Shown here piece by piece: positions 25,741 to 33,908 of a stretch of DNA of 64,000 bases (positions are counted from its first letter, which is position 1; each line of letters opens with the position of its first letter). Location of the stretch: positions 1 through 64,000 of the forward strand of contig JAFZHY010000002.1 in assembly GCA_017554615.1 (NCBI GenBank). The letters are read 5' to 3'. Below the pieces are notes generated by a model, which was not told the DNA's origin, did no database searches, and was given only the letters and a program-made list of their open reading frames with translations. The position numbers and the translations under genes were made by a program. This stretch comes from Clostridia bacterium. GTDB taxonomy: Bacteria; Bacillota; Clostridia; UMGS1840; HGM11507.

Positions 25741-26376
25741 TTATATAAATGACGGATCAGTTACTTCTTCATACTCTCCGTCTTCCATTCTTTTCTCAAG
25801 TTCATCAAATGTAACATTATCTTTATTAGGGTCAGTTTCCATTCCAAGTTCGGATAAGTCATCATTAAGATTTGGCATTTCATCTAAAGAAGTCAGACCA
25901 AAGCATCTTAAAAATTCGTCTGTTGTACCGTATAAAACAGGTCTGCCCGGTGCATTGAGTCTTCCTCTTTGCTCGATAAGTTCTCTTTCTAAAAGTTTTG
26001 CAAGAGAGTGAGAAGAGTCTACCCCTCTTACCTTTTCAATAGCCGCTTTTGTAATAGGCTGATTATATGAAATTATAGAGAGAACTTCTAAAGTCGCAGG
26101 AGATAACACCTGCTTTTGTTTATGGGTTACCATTCTTACAACAGCATCAAAATACTCCGAACGGGTTGTAAGCTGATAAGAATTTTCGAGTTTTATAAGT
26201 TTTATGCCTCTTCTTTCATAATTGTATTCGTCAAGCATTTTAGGCATAAAGGCTTCTAATTCGTCCATTGGAATTCCAAGAGCCTCTGCAAGTTTATCTG
26301 TTGATACAGGGTCTCCCGCAACGAATAAAAGAGCCTCAATAGAGTTATATAACTCTTTATCTTCCATTCCTAACAT
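25741..26376 (-). CDS. scpB: Segregation and condensation protein ScpB
   Basis: 211 residues. The start at 26376 overlaps the scpA stop as TAATG and has an AAAGGAAG site; a later ATG has poorer spacing. ALLFVAGDPVSTDKLAEAL, tandem winged helices, and ITKAAIEKVRGVDSSHSLAKLLERELIEQRGRL-like spacing identify ScpB. It dimerises and binds ScpA in the SMC-ScpAB condensin. The acidic C-terminal tail is normal. Confidence 0.95.
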   Translation of the reverse strand: MLGMEDKELYNSIEALLFVAGDPVSTDKLAEALGIPMDELEAFMPKMLDEYNYERRGIKLIKLENSYQLTTRSEYFDAVVRMVTHKQKQVLSPATLEVLSIISYNQPITKAAIEKVRGVDSSHSLAKLLERELIEQRGRLNAPGRPVLYGTTDEFLRCFGLTSLDEMPNLNDDLSELGMETDPNKDNVTFDELEKRMEDGEYEEVTDPSFI

Positions 26377-27107
26377 TATTTTTCTTCCTTTAATGTGATA
26401 TACATATTATCACCGTATTTTTTAACTGTAATTTTGCTTAGTTTAATAAGTTCCAGCACTCCAAGAAAGGTTACAATTATCTGCGGCCTTGTAGTGCAGG
26501 TTGTAATAAAGAGTTCATCAAACTCTACTTTTTTATTTTTTGATAAATGTTTAAGTATTATATCAATTCTGTCTTTAAGATTAACCTCTTCTCTTGCAAC
26601 AATTCCCACAAAAGATGTTTTAGGCGGCGGAAGTTTTCTCTCTATTCTGTCCACCACATCCTGAAAGGCATTGACAAGGTCAACAAGAGATACATCCAAA
26701 TCGTCATTATTATATTTAATGCCCTTAACTTTTGCACGGGGTTTAACAAAAGAAAACCTGCCGATATCTTCCCTTTCTTTTAAGAATTCAGAAAGTTCTT
26801 TGTATTTCTGATATTCCAAAAGTTTTGCCACAAGTTCTGTACGAGGGTCGATTACCTCACCGTCATCATTTTTTTCAACAGGAAGAAGCATTTTTGATTT
26901 AATATATAAAAGTTCACTTGCCATAACAAGAAATTCGCTTGTATAGTCAAGGTCCATCTCTTTCATTTCGTTAACATATTTTATATACTGCTCGGATATT
27001 TCCACAATCGGTATATCATAAATGTTAACTTTATTTGCTTTTATTAAAAACAACAGTAAATCAAGAGGCCCTTCAAATTCATGGGTTTTAAAGGTAATCT
27101 GTTCCAT
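26376..27107 (-). CDS. scpA: Segregation and condensation protein ScpA (kleisin)
   Basis: 243 residues. FEGPLDLLLFLIKANKVNIYDIPI opens the N-terminal SMC-neck-binding helix bundle, YTSEFLVMASELLYIKSKMLLP follows, and the C-terminal winged helix (FLGVLELIKLSKITV) binds the SMC head. It bridges the two SMC heads in chromosome condensation. It is coupled to scpB by stop/start overlap and follows the M50 protease gene by 2 bases. Confidence 0.96.
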   Translation of the reverse strand: MEQITFKTHEFEGPLDLLLFLIKANKVNIYDIPIVEISEQYIKYVNEMKEMDLDYTSEFLVMASELLYIKSKMLLPVEKNDDGEVIDPRTELVAKLLEYQKYKELSEFLKEREDIGRFSFVKPRAKVKGIKYNNDDLDVSLVDLVNAFQDVVDRIERKLPPPKTSFVGIVAREEVNLKDRIDIILKHLSKNKKVEFDELFITTCTTRPQIIVTFLGVLELIKLSKITVKKYGDNMYITLKEEK

Positions 27108-27109
27108 TT

Positions 27110-27775
27110 TTATAAAAATACTCCTACTAGTTTCTCAAGGACTGATATAAGATTATTAACGCCCGTATAAACAATTTTATCAAGAACTCCAACATATACC
27201 AATATCAAAGAAAAAATCATCATATATCTGTCATAAGAAAGTATTTTAAAATACAGTCTGTCGGGCAGAAACGCATAAAATATCTTTGAACCGTCAAGAG
27301 GCGGCAAAGGTATAAGATTAAATATTGCAAGCATTGAATTAACCTGAACCATCTGCCAGGAAAAAAGCACTACATAATAAGCAATATTATAAGTTATATC
27401 CGAGTTAAACTCCACATTTACCAATATGCGAACAACACTTAAAAATATAAAGGCAAGAATAACATTGGTGCATGGCCCTGCAAGTGCAGAATAAACCATA
27501 CCGTGCTTTTCATTTTTAAAGTTTCTTGAATCAATAGGCACACCTTTTGCCCATCCGAAACGGAATACTATAAAAAAGAGTATTGCATAAAGGTCAAAGT
27601 GTTTAACGGGGTTAAGAGTGAGTCTTCCGCTGAATTTAGCAGTAGAATCCCCCAATTTATATGCGATATATCCATGAGCAAATTCGTGAAACGATATGGA
27701 TATAAAAAACGCTACCAATGATAAAATAAGTACAATTATATACTCTAAATTAAGAAGATTTTTAAAATCTATCAC
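27110..27775 (-). CDS. Site-2 protease-like membrane metalloprotease (M50 family)
   Basis: 221 residues with about five or six membrane spans. The zinc motif HEFAH is at 30-34 and the third-ligand region NLIPLPPLDGSK follows in a later span. FGWAKGVPID is typical of the short, PDZ-less YwhC/YdiL-type group. The substrate is unknown. It commonly precedes scpA in Clostridia, as here, and overlaps the gene before it by four bases. Confidence 0.9.
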   Translation of the reverse strand: MIDFKNLLNLEYIIVLILSLVAFFISISFHEFAHGYIAYKLGDSTAKFSGRLTLNPVKHFDLYAILFFIVFRFGWAKGVPIDSRNFKNEKHGMVYSALAGPCTNVILAFIFLSVVRILVNVEFNSDITYNIAYYVVLFSWQMVQVNSMLAIFNLIPLPPLDGSKIFYAFLPDRLYFKILSYDRYMMIFSLILVYVGVLDKIVYTGVNNLISVLEKLVGVFL

Positions 27776-28053
27776 GGATCCATCTCCAAAGCTTCTTTAA
27801 GCCAGTATTCAGCAAGGTCAAGAGCAACATACAAACTGTCTCTTTCTGCTTTTTTAATTGGCTTGAATTTTAAATTGCCACAGTTCTGATTAAGTTTAAT
27901 ACTAAGACTTAACGGAATTTTAACTCCGTTTTCCTCTTTTTCTGATAAAATTTCAATAATAGAAATATACTTATCGGAAAAATCTCCGTAATAAATCATA
28001 TTGCCACAACGTGAAAGAGGCTTATCCTTATATGTCAACATTTTTTCTGTCAA
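27772..28053 (-). CDS. Conserved hypothetical protein (scpA neighbourhood)
   Basis: 93 residues, no signal or membrane span. Visible features are the opening LTYKDKPLSRCGNMIYYGDFSDKY, a charged middle and an amphipathic C-terminal helix (LYVALDLAEYWLKEAL). Similar small proteins occur at this position in related Clostridia, from my general recollection. Function unknown. The start follows the DUF1858 gene closely and its stop overlaps the M50 gene start, so it is translated with them; tight coupling argues that it is real. Confidence 0.75.
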   Translation of the reverse strand: MTEKMLTYKDKPLSRCGNMIYYGDFSDKYISIIEILSEKEENGVKIPLSLSIKLNQNCGNLKFKPIKKAERDSLYVALDLAEYWLKEALEMDP

Positions 28054-28054
28054 T

Positions 28055-28270
28055 TTATTTTGCCCCCTTTTCTAAAAAATCATTTATTTTACTAACCAAT
28101 AAATCGCAGTCTGCATCGTGAACTTCACATGCTTCTTCGATAGTTTCGCTGGTTGCAGAAGGGCAACCTAAACAATGCATACCGATTTCTAAAAAGAAAG
28201 GTGCAAGGTCTGCATCTAATTTTAAAACGTCTGCGATAATTGTATCTTTTGTTATTTTCATTTTATTCAC
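28055..28270 (-). CDS. DUF1858 domain protein
   Basis: 71 residues. ITKDTIIADVLKLDADLAPFFLEIGMHCLGCPSAT matches DUF1858, which contains a conserved CxxC-like pair (CLGC) and is linked to hybrid-cluster and redox proteins, where it may bind metal or form a redox disulfide. It is the first gene of the run to rluB. A second possible start (fourth codon) is similar. A promoter lies at 28295-28324. Confidence 0.88.
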   Translation of the reverse strand: MNKMKITKDTIIADVLKLDADLAPFFLEIGMHCLGCPSATSETIEEACEVHDADCDLLVSKINDFLEKGAK

Positions 28271-28294
28271 TCCATTTACACATTATTATTTATT

Positions 28295-28324
28295 ATTATA
28301 CTACAAGTTACATAGTAAATGCAA
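28295..28324 (-). promoter_or_regulatory. Promoter of the DUF1858-scpAB-rluB operon
   Basis: TTGCAT, an 18-base spacer and TATAAT on the minus strand, 25 bases before the start codon. Confidence 0.65.
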
Positions 28325-28350
28325 CATTTTTTTAAAACAAAATGAATAAT

Positions 28351-28378
28351 GCCCTGAGGGATAATTCTCCCGCAGGGC
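28351..28378 (-). terminator. Hairpin behind the zinc-ribbon gene
   Basis: GCCCTGAGGGA (28351-28361) pairs with TCCCGCAGGGC (28368-28378), with one mismatch. The run after it is T-poor (ATTATTC), so termination may be weak. Confidence 0.6.
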
Positions 28379-28394
28379 TTAAACATATTTTTAA

Positions 28395-28670
28395 TTATTC
28401 AGCGCTTTTTTTGCTGAAACATTCGCTGCAGTAAACTGGTCTGTCATCTCTTGGAATGAACGGAACTTTTGCTTCTCCGCCACATTCTGCGCAAACTGCT
28501 GTGTGAAGTTCTCTTTTTTCACGGATGCTTGCTTTTCTGGACACTCTGCAATCTTTGCAACGAACAGGTTCATTTTCAAAACCTTTCTCAGCGTAGAACT
28601 CCTGTTCTCCTGCTGTAAATACAAATTCGTTTCCGCAATCTTTGCAGATAAGTGTTTTGTCTTGATACAT
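28395..28670 (-). CDS. Zinc-ribbon domain protein
   Basis: 91 residues with four CxxC pairs: CKDC (9-12), CKDC (38-41), CAEC (60-63) and CSEC (81-84). The opening KTLICKDCGNEFVFTAGEQEFYAEKGF is typical of a probable zinc-binding family found across Bacillota. The role is unknown, perhaps nucleic acid or protein binding. A strong GGAGAG site precedes it. A competing frame on the same strand gives no family pattern. Confidence 0.85.
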   Translation of the reverse strand: MYQDKTLICKDCGNEFVFTAGEQEFYAEKGFENEPVRCKDCRVSRKASIREKRELHTAVCAECGGEAKVPFIPRDDRPVYCSECFSKKSAE

Positions 28671-28705
28671 AGTTTTCTCTCCTTAAAAAATAGAAATATT
28701 GTTTA

Positions 28706-28796
28706 GTCCAGCGTCCGGAATCGAACCGTCTCCTCCATTAACCACAGTAAAAAAATACCCGCGAAAAACAGCACTCTGCCAATGAGCTACATGGAC
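28706..28796 (-). pseudogene. Decayed tRNA-like sequence at the end of the sigH-like gene
   Basis: Read leftward it starts GTCCATG then TAGCTCATTGGCAGAGT, a good U8-A9 plus D arm, and ends with a T loop (GGTTCGATTCC) and TGGAC pairing with GTCCA. Only five acceptor pairs form, two T-stem pairs are broken, and no anticodon stem can be folded in the T-rich middle. No CCA is encoded. It is 91 bases, as long as a class II tRNA. I read it as a relic whose identity is lost. The U8-A9-G10 bases are also the stop codon of the sigma gene. Confidence 0.6.
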
Positions 28797-29404
28797 ATAT
28801 ATTGATTTTTTATAACTTCCATCTTCTTTTTGATTCTCTGAATCGCATTGTCGATAGATTTTACACTTTTACCTGTAATTTCTGAAATCTCTTTATAACT
28901 TAAATGCTGATTATATAAAATCAAAATATTAAGTTCAAGTTTACTCAAAGATTCATATAAAAGTTTATTAAGCTGATTAAAAGTTTCATTGTTTATATAA
29001 ATCTCTTCAGGATTGATTTCTTTTTTATCCTCATAATATTCCATAGAATCTCCGTCGTCATCCTCACAAAATTTAGGAGCATGAAGGGATATGGAAGAAT
29101 TAAGCGGTATATGTTTCTTCCTTGTAGAAAGTTTAAGAGCAGTCTGCACCTGCCTTTTTATACAAAAAGATGCAAAAGAAGAAAATAAAACCCCTTCGCT
29201 AAAATCATAATCTCTTATCGCTTTAAAAAGGCCAATCATACCTTCCTGAACGAGATCATCTTTATCTGCACCTGCAAGGTAATATTTATTGGATAAACTC
29301 CTGATATAACTTCTGAACTCATCAAATATTATCTTAAGACAATCATTATCGCCTGACTTTGCACCATTGATTATTTCAGGATTGTTAACACCTTTGTTTT
29401 CCAC
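28787..29404 (-). CDS. RNA polymerase sigma factor, SigH (Spo0H)-like
   Basis: 205 residues from GTG 29402-29404, chosen because AGGTG lies just upstream and because the promoter at 29435-29463 excludes the longer frame. Region 2 is DDLVQEGMIGLFKAIRDYD with FSSFASFCIKRQVQTAL; region 4 is LSYKEISEITGKSVKSIDNAIQRIKKK. The order of motifs and size fit sigma-30/SigH, which starts sporulation and stationary-phase programmes. A low-complexity acidic linker (about 120-150) separates the regions. The last codons and stop fall in a tRNA-like sequence, so the C-terminus may have been rewritten. Confidence 0.85.
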   Translation of the reverse strand: MENKGVNNPEIINGAKSGDNDCLKIIFDEFRSYIRSLSNKYYLAGADKDDLVQEGMIGLFKAIRDYDFSEGVLFSSFASFCIKRQVQTALKLSTRKKHIPLNSSISLHAPKFCEDDDGDSMEYYEDKKEINPEEIYINNETFNQLNKLLYESLSKLELNILILYNQHLSYKEISEITGKSVKSIDNAIQRIKKKMEVIKNQYMSM

Positions 29405-29434
29405 TAAAACACCTACCACTTGTTTATCATACAT

Positions 29435-29463
29435 ATTATACATTACAAAGAATATTATGTCAA
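29435..29463 (-). promoter_or_regulatory. Consensus promoter of the sigH-like gene
   Basis: TTGACA, a 17-base spacer and TATAAT on the minus strand, 31 bases upstream of the chosen GTG. It lies inside the longer open frame, which therefore cannot be fully translated from this transcript. Confidence 0.85.
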
Positions 29464-29535
29464 ACATTTTTTATTAAAATTGTCAAAAGCACTAAGAGAA
29501 TTTCTTTGTTTTTGTGCAAAATATACAAAATATTA

Positions 29536-29570
29536 CAAAAATCTCCATAAAATGACTTTTATGGAGATTT
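29536..29570 (-). terminator. Terminator of the queT-radical SAM operon
   Basis: ATCTCCATAAAA (29541-29552) pairs perfectly with TTTTATGGAGAT (29557-29568), 12 bp with a 4-base loop; T-rich on the exit side. Confidence 0.85.
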
Positions 29571-29585
29571 TGATTTTTAATATTT

Positions 29586-30221
29586 TTAAAAAATTTCACC
29601 GTTTTCGGATATAAGATATTCCCTTACAATTCTTACATTTGATATTTTGATATTATCAATATGTTTTTCCATGGCTTTTAAAACAAGTTGCGGGTTAAGA
29701 TTTTCGCTGCTTCCTGCTTTTAATTTAAGTTTTAATACAATTTTGTCTTCCACTTCATAACTTAAAAACAGAGGCTTTATATCAACTTCTTTTATACCCT
29801 TTTTAGTTTTCTTTTCTATTAAAATTTCATCCTGTCTTAAAAAGTTAATTATTTCGTCTTTATCCTTATTGGTATCAATTTTTACAGTATACATAGCAGC
29901 ACATAAAGTATTAAACTTTAAAGAATCATCAGTTGTTACATCGCATATTTCTATTCCCAAAGGCGAAACTTCTCTAAGATTTTTTAAAACTTCTTTGGTA
30001 TCATATTCGCCTTCTATAACAATATCGGCACAATCGTTTAAAGTTTCTGTTCCCACTGATGAAGGATGCAAAAAATTAAGAAGAATATGCGGGTTAAACC
30101 CCTGAGAATAAGAGGGTGTAAGCATACTTCTCATAAGCATTCTGTTAAAGGTTCTTAACAGGTCAAGATGAGAAATATATTTTGCATCTTTAGTTTTATT
30201 AAACTTAATTCTTAGATTCAT
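29586..30221 (-). CDS. TIGR03936 / DUF2344 radical-SAM-associated protein
   Basis: 211 residues. LRIKFNKTKDAKYISHLDLLRTFNRMLMRS and the YSQGFNPH motif are diagnostic of DUF2344, which in other bacteria is a separate gene or the C-terminal part of the neighbouring B12-binding radical SAM protein. The function is unproven; its constant pairing with that enzyme implies a shared RNA or ribosome modification step. It overlaps the upstream gene by 17 bases. Confidence 0.92.
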   Translation of the reverse strand: MNLRIKFNKTKDAKYISHLDLLRTFNRMLMRSMLTPSYSQGFNPHILLNFLHPSSVGTETLNDCADIVIEGEYDTKEVLKNLREVSPLGIEICDVTTDDSLKFNTLCAAMYTVKIDTNKDKDEIINFLRQDEILIEKKTKKGIKEVDIKPLFLSYEVEDKIVLKLKLKAGSSENLNPQLVLKAMEKHIDNIKISNVRIVREYLISENGEIF

Positions 30222-32052
30222 TTAAGCACTCCTTACACTCACAAAGTTTTGTAACGCCGCACCCTGCACACTTTTGTCTGCAATTAGGGGTTGTTACTGC
30301 CTGTTTTGCCTTTTCATTTTCTTTCATTAAAAAGTTTTTGGTAACGCCCACATCTATAAAGTCCCAAGGCAACACTTCGTCATAACTTCTTTCTCTGTGG
30401 TTATAGAATGAATAGTCAATATTATTATCCTTAAAGGCTTCCATCCATAAATCATACTTAAAATGTTCATTCCAGCCATCAAGTTTACATCCTTTTTTAT
30501 ATGCATCAATAAGAACCTTAGATAATCTTCTATCCCCTCTTGCAAATACGCCCTCTAAAATTGAAAGGTCAGCATCATGCCAGTTATAGTTAATAAGTTT
30601 AGACTTCATTTCGCTTTTTAAGATATCCTGTTTTCTTCTTAGTTCATCCATAGTGTCCTGCGGTGCCCACATAAACGGAGTAAACGGTTTAGGAACAAAA
30701 GAGGATGTGCTTACTGTTATTCTTGCACCTTTTGGTCTATTCATTTTATCTATGCTATAATATGTATCCTGAACTTTATATGCAAGGTCTTTTATACCCA
30801 CAATATCTTCATCTTCTTCATACGGAAGACCAATCATAAAATAAAATTTTACACTGTTCCATCCGTTTTCAAAAATAAGTTTAGATGTTTTTAATACATC
30901 CTCTTCGGACACATTTTTATTTATTACATCTCTCATTTTCTGAGTACCTGCTTCAGGTGCAAAAGTCAAAGATGTTTTTCTTACTTTCTGAACTTTATTT
31001 GCAAGTGGCAAATTAAAATTATCCACTCTTAATGACGGAAGACAGAAATTGATTTTTCTATCATCTGTATATTCCATCAATTTATCAGTAAGTTCATCAA
31101 GTTTAGTATAATCACTTGTACTAAGAGAACATAATGATACTTCGTCGTACCCTGTTGATTTTAAAGAATTTATGGCAATATCCACTAATTTTTCAGGTGT
31201 TCTTTCCCTTACAGGTCGATAAATAAAACCTGCCTGACAAAATCTGCAACCTCTTATACAACCCCTGAATATTTCAAGAGTTACTCTGTCATGAACTATC
31301 TCTGTATAAGGCACAATTATTTCTTCAGGATGAGGTAACATATCAAAATTTTCAACCACTCTTTTTTCAATTACTGAAGGTACATCAAAAAGAGTTGTTC
31401 TTTTATCTATTGTTCCGTCTTCTTTATATGTAACATCATAAAATTTAGGAACATATACTCCCTTTATGTTTGCAACTTTTAATAAAAATTCATCCTTTGA
31501 TAAATTCTCATTCTTACAATTTCTATATAAATCTATAATCTCCTGCCAAACTTCTTCCCCTTCTCCTACCATAAAGAAGTCTACAATATCTGCTAATGGC
31601 TCAGGGTTAACTGCACAAGGCCCACCTGCGCAAATAATCGGATGCTTTTTTCCCCTTTCTGAAGATAAAAAAGGTATGCCTGATAAATCAAGCATTGCAA
31701 GAAGATTTGTATAACTCATTTCATACTGCAATGTAAACCCTAACATATCAAATTCATAAAGACTGTCTTTTGATTCCAATGCGTAAAGAGGGATATTGTT
31801 TTTTCTCATTACTTCTTCCATATCTGTCCATGGCATAAAACTTCTTTCACACCATACATCAGGTATATTATTAAGAACGTGGTATATACATCTTAAGCCA
31901 AGATGAGACATACCAATTTCATATGTATCAGGAAAACAGAATGCAACACGGATATCTACATCATCCTTGTTTTTTACCACACTATTATATTCTCCCCCAA
32001 CATAACGAGACGGTTTTTCCACTTTGTCAAGATATTTTTCAATATTAATCAT
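30205..32052 (-). CDS. TIGR03960 B12-binding-domain radical SAM protein
   Basis: 615 residues. The N-terminal part has the cobalamin-binding-like Rossmann region (FCFPDTYEIGMSHLG, FYMVGEGEE-like FMVGEGEEVW). The radical-SAM cluster is in FRGCIRGCRFCQAG (CX3CX2C), then SLRVDNF and TFAPEAGTQKMR. A cysteine-rich tail ends the protein (NCRQKCAGCGVTKLCECKEC), probably a further metal site. Function unproven. It overlaps queT by 8 bases and TIGR03936 by 17, so the three are one transcript. Confidence 0.93.
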   Translation of the reverse strand: MINIEKYLDKVEKPSRYVGGEYNSVVKNKDDVDIRVAFCFPDTYEIGMSHLGLRCIYHVLNNIPDVWCERSFMPWTDMEEVMRKNNIPLYALESKDSLYEFDMLGFTLQYEMSYTNLLAMLDLSGIPFLSSERGKKHPIICAGGPCAVNPEPLADIVDFFMVGEGEEVWQEIIDLYRNCKNENLSKDEFLLKVANIKGVYVPKFYDVTYKEDGTIDKRTTLFDVPSVIEKRVVENFDMLPHPEEIIVPYTEIVHDRVTLEIFRGCIRGCRFCQAGFIYRPVRERTPEKLVDIAINSLKSTGYDEVSLCSLSTSDYTKLDELTDKLMEYTDDRKINFCLPSLRVDNFNLPLANKVQKVRKTSLTFAPEAGTQKMRDVINKNVSEEDVLKTSKLIFENGWNSVKFYFMIGLPYEEDEDIVGIKDLAYKVQDTYYSIDKMNRPKGARITVSTSSFVPKPFTPFMWAPQDTMDELRRKQDILKSEMKSKLINYNWHDADLSILEGVFARGDRRLSKVLIDAYKKGCKLDGWNEHFKYDLWMEAFKDNNIDYSFYNHRERSYDEVLPWDFIDVGVTKNFLMKENEKAKQAVTTPNCRQKCAGCGVTKLCECKECLNESKN

Positions 32053-32539
32053 TAAGAATTTCTCCTATTTTCTTATGTTTTAATATAAAGTTTATAAAAG
32101 GGATACCGAGTATATATGTTACTATCCCTTCCCCTAATGCAACACTTAGCATACATAAAAATATATTTACTGTATTAAATGCAATAAAATGCAGATATCC
32201 TCCTACTATAACACCGTTAAACAACACAGGGAACAAAGCAACCAGCCATTTGTTTTTTCTAAAATAATAAGAACAGATTGCTGCAAGAAAAGTTGCCAGT
32301 GTTCCAAAGATTACATCAATTATTCCTGCACTGCCTGTAAATGACATTCCTATATAGTTGGATACAAAGCATCCAAGAGTTAAGCCAAAAACAGAATGTT
32401 TGGAAAAAGCAGGAAGCACTGTAAGAACTTCTGATACTCTTAACTGAACTATTCCGTAACTTATTGGTGCCAATGTTAAAGTCATAGCACAATAAAGGGC
32501 AGCCACAACTGCAGTTTTAGCAAGATTTTTAATATTCAT
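32045..32539 (-). CDS. queT: QueT family queuosine-precursor transporter
   Basis: 164 residues with about five membrane spans. APISYGIVQLRVSEVLTVLPAF and GLTLGCFVSNYIG are typical of QueT, the substrate-specific S component of an ECF importer for preQ1 or a related precursor. The direct evidence for ligand class is the preQ1 riboswitch immediately upstream. The energising ECF module is not in the window. Confidence 0.93.
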   Translation of the reverse strand: MNIKNLAKTAVVAALYCAMTLTLAPISYGIVQLRVSEVLTVLPAFSKHSVFGLTLGCFVSNYIGMSFTGSAGIIDVIFGTLATFLAAICSYYFRKNKWLVALFPVLFNGVIVGGYLHFIAFNTVNIFLCMLSVALGEGIVTYILGIPFINFILKHKKIGEILND

Positions 32540-32547
32540 TTTTATTC

Positions 32548-32592
32548 ACTCCTTAGTTTTGTTTATAGACAGGATGGTTTCGAACTGTCTTT
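32548..32592 (-). promoter_or_regulatory. PreQ1-I riboswitch controlling queT
   Basis: Read leftward, AGACAG pairs with CTGTCT around a loop TTCGAAACCATC, followed by ATAAACAAAACTAAGGAG. This matches the class I preQ1 aptamer: P1, a C/A-rich loop, and an A-rich tail with CUA that forms the pseudoknot. The tail runs directly into the AAGGAG ribosome site of queT, so ligand binding should hide it (translational OFF switch). It begins 6 bases past the trmFO stop codon. Confidence 0.9.
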
Positions 32593-32597
32593 AATTT

Positions 32598-33908
32598 TTA
32601 TATTAAATTATTTTTAATTTTTTCTTCAATTTCCAAAAGTGCTCTTTTTGAAATTTCAAGATTTTTTTCCTGTTTACCTTTAACACGGTAACCAAGAGGG
32701 TTTATAATGCCAAAATTTATATTCATCGGCTGAAATTTCTCTACTGTTTTATTTGATATATAATTTGAAAGTGCACCTATTGCGGTATCAGAAGAAAACT
32801 CACTTATTTCTTTACCGTTTAAAAGCCTTGAAAGATATATACCTACTAAAAGACCACTTGCGGCAGATTCGACATATCCTTCAACGCCTGTAATCTGACC
32901 TGCAAAATATATTTTATCATTATTTATAAGTTTATAATGATTATCAAGAACTTTCGGCGAATTTATAAAAGTGTTCCTGTGCATTACACCGTATCTTAAA
33001 AATTCTGCATTATTAAGCCCAGGAATCATAGAAAATACTCTTTTTTGTTCATAAAACTTAAGATGAGTCTGGAAACCTACAATATTATACATTGTGGCTT
33101 CTTTATTATCCTGCCTTAACTGAACAACAGCGTAAGCATCTTTTTCCATGCTTTCACTTCTTAAGCCAACAGGTTTTAAAGGCCCGAATAATAGTGTGTT
33201 ATACCCTCTTTTTGCCATAGTTTCAACCGGCATACACCCTTCAAAAACAACCTCTTTTTCAAACGCTTTAAGTTCCGCACATTCGGCATTTATAAGTGCT
33301 TCATAAAAGGCATCATATTCTTCTTTTGTCATAGGGCAGTTAATATAATCTGCATCCCCTTTATTATAACGGGAGCCTTTAAACGCTTTGGACATATCTA
33401 TTGAATCATAAGAGACAATAGGTGCTGCGGCATCGTAAAAATAAAGGTCATCGCTTCCTGTAAGTTTTTTGATATTTGAAAAAAGCTTGTCCGATGTTAA
33501 TGGTCCTGAAGCAATAACTGTATATTCATCTTCATCTATTTCTTCTTTTTCTTTATAGATAACATTGATATTAGGATGTGATTTTATTTTATTGGTTATA
33601 TACTCTGAAAACTTTTCCCTGTCTACTGCAAGTGCTCCTCCTGCAGGAACCTGATTTATGTAGGCACTCTCTATTACAAGAGAGCCAAGCATTCTCATTT
33701 CTTCTTTTAAAAGGCCGACTGCATTACTTAAAACATTGCCTCTTAATGAATTACTGCATACAAGTTCACAAAATTTATCAGAAGAATGAGCCGGAGATTT
33801 TTTCTCCGGCTTTTGTTCATATAAATTAACTTTTATATTTTCGTTTGCAAGTCTAAACGCTACTTCGCATCCTGCAAGACCTGCCCCGATAACATTAACT
33901 GTTTTCAT
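32598..33908 (-). CDS. trmFO: Methylenetetrahydrofolate-tRNA-(uracil-5-)-methyltransferase
   Basis: 436 residues from ATG 33906-33908, chosen for its AAGGATG site and for the FAD motif VIGAGLAGCE right after it. An earlier in-frame ATG lies within topA. The FAD-binding N-terminus, CSNSLRGN, the cysteine-bearing PMTKEEYDAF region, and FAGQITGVEGYVESAASGL identify TrmFO. It methylates U54 of tRNA using folate and FADH2. It overlaps topA by 14 bases. Confidence 0.96.
   Translation of the reverse strand: MKTVNVIGAGLAGCEVAFRLANENIKVNLYEQKPEKKSPAHSSDKFCELVCSNSLRGNVLSNAVGLLKEEMRMLGSLVIESAYINQVPAGGALAVDREKFSEYITNKIKSHPNINVIYKEKEEIDEDEYTVIASGPLTSDKLFSNIKKLTGSDDLYFYDAAAPIVSYDSIDMSKAFKGSRYNKGDADYINCPMTKEEYDAFYEALINAECAELKAFEKEVVFEGCMPVETMAKRGYNTLLFGPLKPVGLRSESMEKDAYAVVQLRQDNKEATMYNIVGFQTHLKFYEQKRVFSMIPGLNNAEFLRYGVMHRNTFINSPKVLDNHYKLINNDKIYFAGQITGVEGYVESAASGLLVGIYLSRLLNGKEISEFSSDTAIGALSNYISNKTVEKFQPMNINFGIINPLGYRVKGKQEKNLEISKRALLEIEEKIKNNLI

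Noticed and set aside
28391-28624. Alternative frame overlapping the zinc-ribbon gene
   Set aside because: No family pattern, and the overlapping frame carries four CxxC pairs and a good ribosome site.
28706-28796. Selenocysteine tRNA
   Set aside because: The length fits, but there is no TCA anticodon in a foldable arm and no extended acceptor stem.
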